The notes: generated by a model from the letters alone, not told the origin. A stretch of DNA of 64,000 bases from Chryseobacterium paludis (GCF_025403485.1 NZ_CP099966.1:4005001-4069000), one strand, 5' to 3'. Counted from the stretch's first letter, positions 18,055 to 25,754 are shown. Made by a program: numbers and translations.

Positions 18055-18870
18055 TTATGTTGTCTGTTGTGTAATAATTTCTACGCTATCTATAACTGGA
18101 GTTCGATCAGTTTTCTTCGGTTGTTCTATGGCTGGATTTACAGCAGCTAACTCCAAAGGATTGGTATTATCTGCATGTGCATTACTTACCGAATCAGTCT
18201 GTCCATGTTTATCTATCGTTATTTTTCCGCCCACCATACATTGTAATTCGGAAATTTCAGTAAGGGTATTTTTACCCATTACCTGAGTGCTTTCGTAAGT
18301 TTTGCTCCATTTAGGAGCAGCTGCTAAAGCACAAGGAAGGTTTCCTGCAGAAGATGGTTTAAGAGTACATTTTCCAAAAGTTGCAACAGGAGGAATGAAT
18401 GTTTTATCTTCTTCTGTAGCCGCCAGTTTACTGCTGTCATCATTCAGAACAATGATTTTATGTGTGGTAACCTGAAGATCAGCTGTCTGCTTTGGGTTTT
18501 CAGCCTTGTCACAAACACATTTGGCATTATGTACTACAAAATATTTTCCGTCGTGATCACTTTTGGAAGCTTCTTCTTCTTTCTTTTCCTCTTCTTCTTT
18601 TTTCTTTTCTTCACCCTGTTTTTGCTCAGCTTCTTTTTGCTCTTTCACAGGATCGGCAGGAGGTGTCTCGCCATTTATCTCATAAATTTCCTCTTGCGTT
18701 GGAGTCATAAGATTGAATCCGGCATAGGGAATATCAGAGGTCTGCTGATCAGAACCTGCATTTTGATTATGATATTTCTTGAGTTCAGTCCAGTCTTTTA
18801 TACCCAATTTTTTGGCTATATCCTGTAACGTCTCACCGCTCTGGACTTTGTATGGGATGGGTGCTGACAT
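18055..18870 (-). CDS. LysM plus PAAR-like (DUF4280) protein, candidate T6SS spike tip
   Basis: A 271-residue protein. Residues 4-52 form a LysM domain (PYKVQSGETLQDIAKKLGI, then WTELKKYH), which binds N-acetylglucosamine polymers. Residues about 72-100 are an E/K/Q-rich linker. Residues about 107-230 match the PAAR-like DUF4280 family: YFVVHNAKCVCDKA, then FGKCTLKPS, GNLPCALA and ELQCMVGGKITI, with several conserved cysteines. PAAR and PAAR-like proteins cap the VgrG spike and carry effectors. No signal peptide is present. It sits between the 267-residue unknown and the large putative hydrolase, each 4 nt away, so it probably recruits that effector to the VgrG encoded upstream. Confidence 0.8.
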   Translation of the reverse strand: MSAPIPYKVQSGETLQDIAKKLGIKDWTELKKYHNQNAGSDQQTSDIPYAGFNLMTPTQEEIYEINGETPPADPVKEQKEAEQKQGEEKKKEEEEKKEEEASKSDHDGKYFVVHNAKCVCDKAENPKQTADLQVTTHKIIVLNDDSSKLAATEEDKTFIPPVATFGKCTLKPSSAGNLPCALAAAPKWSKTYESTQVMGKNTLTEISELQCMVGGKITIDKHGQTDSVSNAHADNTNPLELAAVNPAIEQPKKTDRTPVIDSVEIITQQTT

Positions 18871-18874
18871 ATTA

Positions 18875-19678
18875 TTATTTTGTTTGTATGGTTATAATGT
18901 GTTGATAATAAAACTTGTCTTCTACTTCTATACATACATCGGTTTCAGATTTTTCTATCCGCCCTGTAGTACCTGTATAATTGATATTGTGTTTAAAGTC
19001 TGCGTAGAGTGGGAGATTCTCTTCATCAAAGTTTACAGCATATTCATGTTTGTGGATGTATCTGATAATATCATCCATCATTTCCTGAGCATTTTCTATT
19101 TTAGGTTCAAAAAATAAGGTGTTTTTCTCTTTTTGATATTCTGTTTCTCCCTTCCATTCTGATTTTCCAACTGGCAGTACCTTCCATGAAGTTTCATACT
19201 GTTTTTTATTACTGAACTTCTGCATGCTTGCTTCTATAATTTTTATAAAATGAAGCTCCTTAATAAATTTTATAAGGTCATCTTTAGTTTCTGTAGCATT
19301 AAAAAAATTTGTGCGAATGTGGTCTATACCTTCTCCACTATAAATGGAATGTATTGTTGAATCCACGTTTTTTATTCGTTTCTGTATCTCTTTTGTGTTT
19401 TCTATGGTGAGTTTGTACTTATCTATTTTACAATGGATAGGAAATAATGCATCCATGTAACTGTTTGATATTTCAAGAAACTTGGTATCTATTTTCTTAT
19501 TATTTACTTTAAGATTGGTTCTATTGATGGATACATCATAATCATCATTTTCTCCGGTTTCCAAATATAGCGTGTATGAGAGCAATGCTTCATATTCCTC
19601 TTCACCAACTTTTACAGTAGACTTATCCTGTAAAAAATAGGTTGAGGTTGGGAGATATTTTGTAGCTAGAGCAATCAT
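18875..19678 (-). CDS. Unknown T6SS-island protein, possible effector adaptor
   Basis: A 267-residue protein with the start placed at the ATG at 19678 (MIALATKYLPTST), four nt after the preceding stop; the frame has earlier in-frame codons that would overlap that gene. There is no signal peptide or membrane segment, so it should be cytoplasmic. Landmarks are KVGEEEYEALLSYTLYLETGE, an E/K-rich helical middle, and a C-terminal beta region. No enzyme motif was found. It lies immediately before the LysM/PAAR-like gene, a position often held by chaperones or adaptors that load effectors onto the spike. A cytoplasmic immunity role is the alternative. Confidence 0.55.
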   Translation of the reverse strand: MIALATKYLPTSTYFLQDKSTVKVGEEEYEALLSYTLYLETGENDDYDVSINRTNLKVNNKKIDTKFLEISNSYMDALFPIHCKIDKYKLTIENTKEIQKRIKNVDSTIHSIYSGEGIDHIRTNFFNATETKDDLIKFIKELHFIKIIEASMQKFSNKKQYETSWKVLPVGKSEWKGETEYQKEKNTLFFEPKIENAQEMMDDIIRYIHKHEYAVNFDEENLPLYADFKHNINYTGTTGRIEKSETDVCIEVEDKFYYQHIITIQTK

Positions 19679-19682
19679 GATT

Positions 19683-20132
19683 TTAATTTTTCTTTTCAAT
19701 TAAAGCATTTTTATCGGCGTCAAATAGATATTCATGAGTATCGTAATTTTTATAAATAATAATTTTTTTTAAATTTTTATTATTATTCAGAATAGAATTT
19801 TTAACATATTGAGCAATACTGAATAAGGAATCTTTTGGGATATTGCTGTTTGCCGGTATATCAATAGATAAAGAGTATTCGAAAGGAACTTTATTATAGT
19901 TTTTCTCAAACAAAGTATCAGTTCCCTTTTTTGTATAATTATAATAGAATCTTTTTAATTTGCTGTTGTATCTCTTTTCTAATTCTTTAAAGTAAACTTG
20001 TTCCTGTGTGGATAATTGTGGTTGTTCTGGTTTTTGGCTAGGTCGCATTAACCAATAGAATGGATTAAAAACAAAAGCCAGTATGATTATCAGTACAATT
20101 CCGGCAATAATAAATTTAGTCGATTTCTTCAT
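19683..20132 (-). CDS. Single-pass membrane protein, candidate lipase immunity protein
   Basis: A 149-residue protein. The start at 20132 (MKKSTKFIIAGIVLIIILAF) is preferred because it follows the lipase-like gene's stop by 1 nt and puts the transmembrane segment at the N-terminus (residues about 6-24). The rest is a charged periplasmic domain: SQKPEQPQLSTQEQVYFKEL, then YNSKLKRFYYNYTKKGTD, with FSIAQYVKNSIL and a lysine-rich C-terminus. No family recognised. Tight linkage to a putative lipase that would act on periplasm-facing membranes suggests it is the cognate immunity protein, anchored so that its domain faces the periplasm. Confidence 0.6.
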   Translation of the reverse strand: MKKSTKFIIAGIVLIIILAFVFNPFYWLMRPSQKPEQPQLSTQEQVYFKELEKRYNSKLKRFYYNYTKKGTDTLFEKNYNKVPFEYSLSIDIPANSNIPKDSLFSIAQYVKNSILNNNKNLKKIIIYKNYDTHEYLFDADKNALIEKKN

Positions 20133-20133
20133 A

Positions 20134-21390
20134 TTAATCTTGTCTTTCTCTAAATGGTTCTGTAGAACCATAAAGTGGATATAAATCTATCTTTTTATTT
20201 TGTAAAATATCGTCATCTATTCTGTACCAATCTTCATCTAAAGGATTTGTGATGGATATAGATTCCCCTTTACTGTTCCATGCTGGAGTTACAAAAGTAT
20301 TTTTCAGTTTAGTTACACGGTTAAAAACAGAATCTTCTATCGTAATTCCATGAACACTGGTAAAGCTTCCACGAGATATAAATACTCCGTATTTATTTAC
20401 TCCTTTAACCCTATTATCCATTACAACAGGATCTATAGCAAACATTTTTTTCTTAGTCAGCCATTGTTCATCTAAGTAACCTGCTACAATCTGATAAGCA
20501 GGATAATTACCCTCTACGCTGAACTCATCCCCTTCATCCGTTGATAACATCAATGATTCTCCTACTTTTATTCCTTGCTCGGTTAAATATTGGCAAATTC
20601 CTGCAGCATGAGCCCCACCTTCACTATGTGATATTAAAAATACTTTTTCTTTGCCCAGTCCTTTTTTTAATTCATCGAAATGTGCTTTAGCATAATCATA
20701 ACCTCTGGTTTTTCGCTGTCCACCACTTTCACTTCCTCCCCATAGAGACGAACCGTCAATAAACAGTGGCTCATCGCTTTTTATATTAAAATAAGCATCA
20801 GCACTGTTTTTATATTTTTTAACATCTCCTGTAAAAAATACCCAATACTGTTCACCTCCTGCGCCGGGTGACATCCCTAATTTATATGCTATTCTATTCC
20901 AGTGTCCATTAACGAAAATTATTTTTGATTTCCCCTTTACTTTTAAGTAGCTAGAGGGTGAAGAAGGGAATTTTACCTCCTCACTTTCATATTTACATTT
21001 AAAATACAACTCGATTGTACCATCTGTATCTTCTTTTAAAAGACTTTCAAAATTATTTAAGGTGATGGTCTTTACTATTTTATTGGCATTAACACCGTCT
21101 TTAATTACAGGTTGGCCATTTGAAGCATGTACTAAGACGATCTGGTCATCTTTTTTATCTTCGGAAGTATTTATTATGGTATCATCATCAAACAAGGTTA
21201 AGGTAACATCTTGTCCATCTGGAATATTTTGTGTTTGTAAATGAAACTTAACAGTATCTCCGAACAATGCTTCAGTAATAGGGGCATCATTATTATCCGT
21301 CCACCAGCCCCGCACAAAGTACTTGGAGATAGGACTTCTCTGTATGGGATCTTTAGTATTATAGTCTACGCCGGGGTTTTTTGCTGACAT
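20134..21390 (-). CDS. Putative T6SS lipase-like effector (alpha/beta hydrolase)
   Basis: A 418-residue protein without a signal peptide. Residues about 24-135 form a beta-sandwich module (W29/W30, then LTLFDDD ending at D70) resembling residues 395-540 of the putative wall hydrolase. Residues about 135-400 look like an alpha/beta-hydrolase: IIFVNGHWNRIAY near 140 is an oxyanion-type strand; S256 in KVFLISHSEGGAHAAG is the probable nucleophile in a lipase-like S-x-S-x-G elbow; FAIDPVVMD and TSVHGITI supply plausible acid and histidine members. Phospholipase effectors (Tle) are common T6SS cargo. It is 45 nt downstream of the lipoprotein gene and 1 nt upstream of a membrane-anchored partner. 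Activity is inferred from motifs. Confidence 0.68.
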   Translation of the reverse strand: MSAKNPGVDYNTKDPIQRSPISKYFVRGWWTDNNDAPITEALFGDTVKFHLQTQNIPDGQDVTLTLFDDDTIINTSEDKKDDQIVLVHASNGQPVIKDGVNANKIVKTITLNNFESLLKEDTDGTIELYFKCKYESEEVKFPSSPSSYLKVKGKSKIIFVNGHWNRIAYKLGMSPGAGGEQYWVFFTGDVKKYKNSADAYFNIKSDEPLFIDGSSLWGGSESGGQRKTRGYDYAKAHFDELKKGLGKEKVFLISHSEGGAHAAGICQYLTEQGIKVGESLMLSTDEGDEFSVEGNYPAYQIVAGYLDEQWLTKKKMFAIDPVVMDNRVKGVNKYGVFISRGSFTSVHGITIEDSVFNRVTKLKNTFVTPAWNSKGESISITNPLDEDWYRIDDDILQNKKIDLYPLYGSTEPFRERQD

Positions 21391-21435
21391 AAGTTTAATT
21401 TTTAAAATTCAAACTGACATAAAATAAACTATTAT

Positions 21436-21801
21436 CTACTTGTTTTTCAGTGTGATAGTGTCGTATTTTACGGTTAGATTTTTGTTGCCGCCACCAAATA
21501 AATTCTTATAATGTATAATAGTATCTTTATATTCTTTTTTTGATACTGTCATTTTATAAATGACTGGAGGTGCTTCTCCACCAACTGAAATTTTCTCAGA
21601 ATACGTCTTTTTCTCTATATGAAAATGACCTTGCATATCTGTCTTTGTCTTATTGTCTTCGTCAATATAAATGTCTGCATTTGCAATTGGCTTAAGGGTC
21701 TTTGCTTCATATACAGTACCTGTTATATCAGGAATTTTTATTCTGCCTGTACACGAGGCTAGTATTAATATAATTGCTGAAAAAAAAATTGTTTTACTCA
21801 T
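21436..21801 (-). CDS. Small lipoprotein with CarboxypepD-regulatory-like fold, candidate immunity
   Basis: A 121-residue lipoprotein: MSKTIFFSAIILILASC with lipobox LASC. The mature part, ITGTVYEAKTLKPIANADIY then TDMQGHFHI, is a compact beta-sandwich of the carboxypeptidase regulatory-like type (DUF4480-like), ending in LTVKYDTITLKNK. The ATG overlaps the stop of the putative zinc-protease gene by 4 nt, an arrangement typical of coupled effector-immunity pairs. The periplasmic location would suit blocking a peptidase that acts there. A structural rather than immunity role is possible. Confidence 0.55.
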   Translation of the reverse strand: MSKTIFFSAIILILASCTGRIKIPDITGTVYEAKTLKPIANADIYIDEDNKTKTDMQGHFHIEKKTYSEKISVGGEAPPVIYKMTVSKKEYKDTIIHYKNLFGGGNKNLTVKYDTITLKNK

Positions 21802-23003
21802 TTCTTGTTTATTTTAAGTTTAGAACACCAGAGTAACCCCAATACGTCTTTTTCTGATGCGATCGTACGATCATAATCATAATAGGCATCACTATAATAT
21901 TCCATCACATTTACTTCTCCAGAAGTAGGAAGCAGGTTTGTATGGGCAGTCTGTAAAATTGGGTTAGAACTTCCTTCATGTCCGTACGAATATTTATCTC
22001 CACCAAATTCTTTTACAATTTCATGCCCGATTTCGTGAGCCGAGGTTAATATAAAATCTCTTTCTTCATTGTTTTGTTTGGCGTTATATACTACTCTTTG
22101 AGGAGCTATCTGTCCGAAAAAAGATAATAAGCCACTTACTGACCCAGGATTACTGGAGCGCAACCATTTGTCAGAACCGTTATATACTAAGGCAACCTCA
22201 TCGATTGATTTCTCTTGGGTATTGATTCCTTTCACTTCTACTTTATACTCTTTTCCGGAAATTGTTACAATATCTGTGGAGATCTTCGATCTGCTTTTCA
22301 TTCTGCTCCAATATAAATGAATTCCATCTAAAGACATGCTTTCCAGTTTAGAGAATGTATAGATTGGAGGATTTGTTCCTATGACCCCACCGTCTTTTAA
22401 GTTAACGCGGACCGTGACATCTACTTTTTTATTAGTATCATCTATTTTCACATCAATCCATTCTGTTTTGCAATCACCAGAAATTTTCACTTCGGAAGTA
22501 GTGGTTCCATCGGTCACTTCAGCAGTCAGTTTATTACCGGTGAAAAGTATACTGTCATATATTTTATCTTTAGAAAAACCATCCCATTCTATATCATGAA
22601 TATCACCAGCCTTTAAGCTTTGGGTTATTTCTTCTGAATAAATTTCAGTACCCTCATTTTTTACTTTGAATGTTAGTTTTTCAAACGTTCCTTCTTTAAT
22701 GATGACTTGAAATTTTATCTTGGCATTTTCTTGATCTCCTTTAAAGCTGGATATACCAAGAGGAACAAATGTATCCTTCTTAATTTTTATTTCCAGCAAT
22801 TTACTTTCTGCAGGTTTATCTTTTTTTTCAGCATCTTTTCCAAAACCCTGCATTATTGTTCTTTTCTGGCTGGACAGCTCTAAGTTTTGTTTGAGAGCTT
22901 CAATAATCACTTCCTCAGAACTCTCATTAGAGGTTTTACTGAGTGAGGTATAATTATTAAATACCTGAAGAGTGATATTATTAGCTTTTTTTACAATAGC
23001 CAT
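21798..23003 (-). CDS. Putative zinc metalloprotease effector of the T6SS island
   Basis: A 401-residue protein lacking a signal peptide. The N-terminal two thirds are beta-strand-rich and contain recurrent KLTAEVTDG and IKDDTNKKVDVTVRV-type strands but no recognised family. Residues 323-327 are HEIGH in the context TSAHEIGHEIVKEFGG, a zinc-binding HExxH helix with E324 as the catalytic base, with a possible third ligand at H342 (YGHEG) or in the acidic VMEYYSDAYYDYD. It follows vgrG by 10 nt and overlaps the small lipoprotein gene by 4 nt. The combination of VgrG-adjacent position, metal-dependent hydrolase motif and coupled lipoprotein suggests a secreted effector; the substrate is unknown. 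Confidence 0.6.
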   Translation of the reverse strand: MAIVKKANNITLQVFNNYTSLSKTSNESSEEVIIEALKQNLELSSQKRTIMQGFGKDAEKKDKPAESKLLEIKIKKDTFVPLGISSFKGDQENAKIKFQVIIKEGTFEKLTFKVKNEGTEIYSEEITQSLKAGDIHDIEWDGFSKDKIYDSILFTGNKLTAEVTDGTTTSEVKISGDCKTEWIDVKIDDTNKKVDVTVRVNLKDGGVIGTNPPIYTFSKLESMSLDGIHLYWSRMKSRSKISTDIVTISGKEYKVEVKGINTQEKSIDEVALVYNGSDKWLRSSNPGSVSGLLSFFGQIAPQRVVYNAKQNNEERDFILTSAHEIGHEIVKEFGGDKYSYGHEGSSNPILQTAHTNLLPTSGEVNVMEYYSDAYYDYDRTIASEKDVLGLLWCSKLKINKK

Positions 23004-23013
23004 GTCAAAATTT

Positions 23014-24939
23014 TTAATGTGAATTTCCTTGCTCTCCGCTTTGAGACTTTACCGTCTTTTCGCTTTGCAAAATCATATTCTCTTTGGTACTTACCACAGT
23101 AACCTTGTCAGCATAAGAATCGCTCTTTTTGGACTGAACATTTCTTTCGTTTTCAGCGATTTCTGTTCTCATATCAGAAGATTCGTGGATGTTTCCTGTA
23201 GCAGTCTGTAAAAGGTCTCTACCAGCGGTGTCTACCATGTTTACTCCAGCATTGGAGACGATGTTTACATTTGCAGTTGAAAAAATATTGCTACCCGCTA
23301 TTGAAGTAATATCATTCCCAGCAGTCATCTTTATATTATTTCCAGCAGTAAAAGTCATATCCTTAGGTGCATTAACGATAATGCTGCCTTTTCCATCCAT
23401 AAAATAGGTGTTTCCGCTTGGGTCTTCTATATAAATACTTCCTTCGGCATCATTAAGAATTACTTTATTACCACTTCGGGTTTGTATTGATTTAATATGA
23501 TTATTTACACCACCACCTAGACCTACGGCTCCATGAAACATGCCACCCATAGCAAAAGGGAAATCCGGATGATGATATTCAAAACCTACCATCACCTGAT
23601 CACCAACTTCAGGAATTGCTACAAATCCTCTGTTTTGGGTTATAACATCTGTTCCTCCAGCATCAGGACTCATCATCCTGATAAAATAGGTAGTGTCGTT
23701 TAATTGCCAGTCAAATTGTACTTGTATACGGCCCTGATTCAATGGATCGGTATTAGAAATCACTGTAGCAATTTGGGGTTCAGCGCTTGGGGTGATAAAT
23801 TCGGGTTTAGGGATAAATCCTGTTCCCTCGGCAATAGCTTCAAAAGATCCGGTATAAATACCTCTGGTATTAACTTCATGATTAACCTCAGTAACCATAA
23901 GTTTTGTGAAGTAAGAAGTCTGATTAGTGTCAGGTTTTCTCATTTCTATATCCGCAATACAACCAGGGTGTAAAAAAGGAACCGATGTTGTTCCTGAAAC
24001 AGTAAAGACTTCTACAGCGGCACTTCCCGCTGCACTTTTTTGTGAGTCATCTACGTTTAACGACATATTTGCATTAATAGGAGATGGGTTTAAAGAGCGG
24101 GTTTTAAAGATATCGTTGTTTAGGTCATAGGCTTTTGAAGCAAGCTGGCCCAGGTGTTTGATACTTGCGGAAGTACTTAGTAATTTTGTATGATTGCTAC
24201 TGTTATATCCGAAAAACTCAGGTTTGGTATGAACAGCTTTTAGCTCAACACAAATATCACTTACATTACTTCCATAAGTGAGACGGATAGCCTGCTCTTT
24301 GGGTGGAAGTTTGCCAAAATAAAGAGTTTCCCCATCGTAGTAAAATTGTTCGCCGTAAGTTTCTGCTATTCTTGCCAGATAATTGTAATGGGTCTCTTTA
24401 TACTGAGCACTGTAGTTAATATAGCTTTTATTTTGGGCGTCAATTTTATAATCAAATTTACCCGAGTTTAAAGTTTCCTTAAGAACTCTATCTGCAATGA
24501 TCGAGGTATTCACAGGTTTTTCTCCCCCAAAACTCTGGGTATGCGGAGCTGAATCCATTAAAATAGTTGGGCTGTATCCTTTTAATACCACGTTACCCAA
24601 GCTCATTTTTTCCTGGCTAAAGGCTACTTTGGTAATAAGACCAACAAAAGTCCTTTCCGGGCTCTCATTTTCAGCATCTTTATATTTAAAAACAACTGTA
24701 AGACGCTTTCCCAAAAATTGTTGGGCCTGATCAAGTTCATGATTTTGTAAGGATCCTAAGGAGTCGTGAGCTAATGTAAGTTCGAAATTATGATGTTTTC
24801 TTATACTTTGCTGCAAGCGGAAATGTTTGAAGTGCTTAATTATTTTGCCTTCAATTACAACGTCCAGCTTAACCACACGCTGAACACCTGCAATGTGATT
24901 TTCAGCAATTTTATCTGCATTCGTTGTCTTATTTTTCAT
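23014..24939 (-). CDS. vgrG: VgrG spike protein of a T6SS (subtype iii type)
   Basis: A 641-residue spike protein. The N-terminal part (about 1-380) is the gp27-like region with the motif HNYLARIAETYGEQFYYDG; residues about 390-470 form the gp5 OB-fold, recognisable from NQGRIQVQFDWQ, IRMMSPDAGG and IPEVGDQVMVGFEYHHPD; the remainder is a triangular beta-helix with repeated short units such as GNNIKMTAGNDITSIAGSN. No C-terminal toxin domain is fused. It is the first gene of the cargo operon and is separated from hcp by a terminator. A -7-like TCATTTTG at 24990-24997 and an operator-like site at 25026-25038 lie upstream. Confidence 0.92.
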   Translation of the reverse strand: MKNKTTNADKIAENHIAGVQRVVKLDVVIEGKIIKHFKHFRLQQSIRKHHNFELTLAHDSLGSLQNHELDQAQQFLGKRLTVVFKYKDAENESPERTFVGLITKVAFSQEKMSLGNVVLKGYSPTILMDSAPHTQSFGGEKPVNTSIIADRVLKETLNSGKFDYKIDAQNKSYINYSAQYKETHYNYLARIAETYGEQFYYDGETLYFGKLPPKEQAIRLTYGSNVSDICVELKAVHTKPEFFGYNSSNHTKLLSTSASIKHLGQLASKAYDLNNDIFKTRSLNPSPINANMSLNVDDSQKSAAGSAAVEVFTVSGTTSVPFLHPGCIADIEMRKPDTNQTSYFTKLMVTEVNHEVNTRGIYTGSFEAIAEGTGFIPKPEFITPSAEPQIATVISNTDPLNQGRIQVQFDWQLNDTTYFIRMMSPDAGGTDVITQNRGFVAIPEVGDQVMVGFEYHHPDFPFAMGGMFHGAVGLGGGVNNHIKSIQTRSGNKVILNDAEGSIYIEDPSGNTYFMDGKGSIIVNAPKDMTFTAGNNIKMTAGNDITSIAGSNIFSTANVNIVSNAGVNMVDTAGRDLLQTATGNIHESSDMRTEIAENERNVQSKKSDSYADKVTVVSTKENMILQSEKTVKSQSGEQGNSH

Positions 24940-25025
24940 GCTTATGTTTTTAGTGGTTATTTAACTAAAATTAGAAATGTTTTCCATTTCAAAATGACGA
25001 AAATTGTTAAATTTTAAAAACTGTA

Positions 25026-25038
25026 GTAGAATTACGAC
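25026..25038. promoter_or_regulatory. Operator-like site upstream of vgrG matching the hcp iterons
   Basis: GTAGAATTACGAC here matches the reverse complement of the core of hcp iteron 3 (GTAGTAATTCTAC at 25736-25748) at 12 of 13 positions. It lies 28 nt upstream of a near-consensus vgrG -7 box (TCATTTTG on the minus strand, 24990-24997). Confidence 0.45.
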
Positions 25039-25129
25039 TTTTATACATAATAAAACCAATTATGCAATATTAATTACATGCTTTGTGCTGTTTATAATGG
25101 AAAAAAGAATTAATTCTTTAGATAAGAGA

Positions 25130-25160
25130 TAAAAAGATCACCCTTTAGGGATGATCTTTC
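25130..25160 (-). terminator. Terminator of hcp
   Basis: AAAGATCA (25133-25140) pairs with TGATCTTT (25152-25159), and the interior CCCT/AGGG extends the stem with one bulged A. Read on the minus strand it ends in a run of T residues, 24 nt after the hcp stop. Confidence 0.85.
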
Positions 25161-25182
25161 TATTAATGTCAATATGCATAAA

Positions 25183-25587
25183 TTATGCACCAGGCCAAAT
25201 ACCTTCGTAAGCAGAATTACCATAGTTGATTTTCTCTGCACTTACGATAAAGCTGATCAACATGCTGTTTTCGTCAACTGCATCAAAATCAACTTCGTGT
25301 TGAATTACATATCCATTCTCCCAAGTTAAAGTAATTAATGTTCCTTCTTCGTGAGATTTGTTGAATGTAATTTCACCTGTTGTAGGCTTGTATTTTCCGT
25401 TTAGTAAGCTTTCAAGGATCTCAGATTTCTCTGTGGCTTCAATTGTTAATTTAATAATAGCGTTTGATGGATCTGATGCCACACGTCCTGAAACGTCTGT
25501 AGATCTTGATACGCTATAATTAAGCTTTAATAATTTTTGTCCTTCGCTTCCGTTGAATTTTAAGATTCCTCTTGAATTTGCTGCCAT
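25183..25587 (-). CDS. tssD: T6SS inner-tube protein Hcp/TssD (subtype iii)
   Basis: A 134-residue protein of the Bacteroidota Hcp-like TssD family, whose hexamers stack to form the expelled tube. The compact all-beta sequence contains the N-terminal LKFNGSEGQKLLKLNYSVSR strand pair, the helix IEATEKSEILESLLN, and the C-terminal VDFDAVDENSMLISFIVSAE, as in other TssD proteins. No signal peptide. It has its own -7 box and terminator and is preceded by three 21-bp iterons, so it can be transcribed at a higher level than the downstream vgrG operon. No other structural T6SS gene is in the window. Confidence 0.88.
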   Translation of the reverse strand: MAANSRGILKFNGSEGQKLLKLNYSVSRSTDVSGRVASDPSNAIIKLTIEATEKSEILESLLNGKYKPTTGEITFNKSHEEGTLITLTWENGYVIQHEVDFDAVDENSMLISFIVSAEKINYGNSAYEGIWPGA

Positions 25588-25636
25588 AGTTGTAAATTTT
25601 AATCGTTAATAAATATATGATTCAGTGATTATGTAG

Positions 25637-25644
25637 CAAATGTA
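25637..25644 (-). promoter_or_regulatory. -7 box of the hcp promoter
   Basis: On the minus strand this reads TACATTTG, an exact TAnnTTTG match, 50 nt before the hcp ATG. The -33 region has no good TTG, consistent with a promoter needing an activator. Confidence 0.6.
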
Positions 25645-25691
25645 TACTTCTTTAATGATACTTTAAAACTTTTGAATATAAGTTTTGTTTT

Positions 25692-25754
25692 TTGTAGTGT
25701 TTCTACGATTTCTTGTAGTAGTTCTACGATATCTTGTAGTAATTCTACGATATC
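25692..25754. repeat. Three 21-bp iterons upstream of hcp
   Basis: Copies begin at 25692, 25713 and 25734. Each starts TTGTAGT, contains the inverted pair GTAG...CTAC around a 5-nt centre, and ends CGATTTC or CGATATC. The 21-bp period equals two helical turns, so bound factors would lie on one face. The block starts 48 nt upstream of the hcp -7 box. Confidence 0.8.

Noticed and set aside
18460..18828. A 122-residue plus-strand frame with long Phe/Leu runs.
   Set aside because: It is antisense to the E/K-rich linker of the LysM/PAAR-like gene, which yields F/L-rich codons.
12743..25587. Contractile phage tail or extracellular injection system.
   Set aside because: No sheath, tail-fibre or ATPase gene is present; the Hcp/VgrG/PAAR-like set plus effector-partner pairs fits T6SS cargo better.
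25692..25754. CRISPR array reading of the 21-bp repeats.
   Set aside because: The copies are contiguous with no spacers, only three in number, and lie directly upstream of a promoter.
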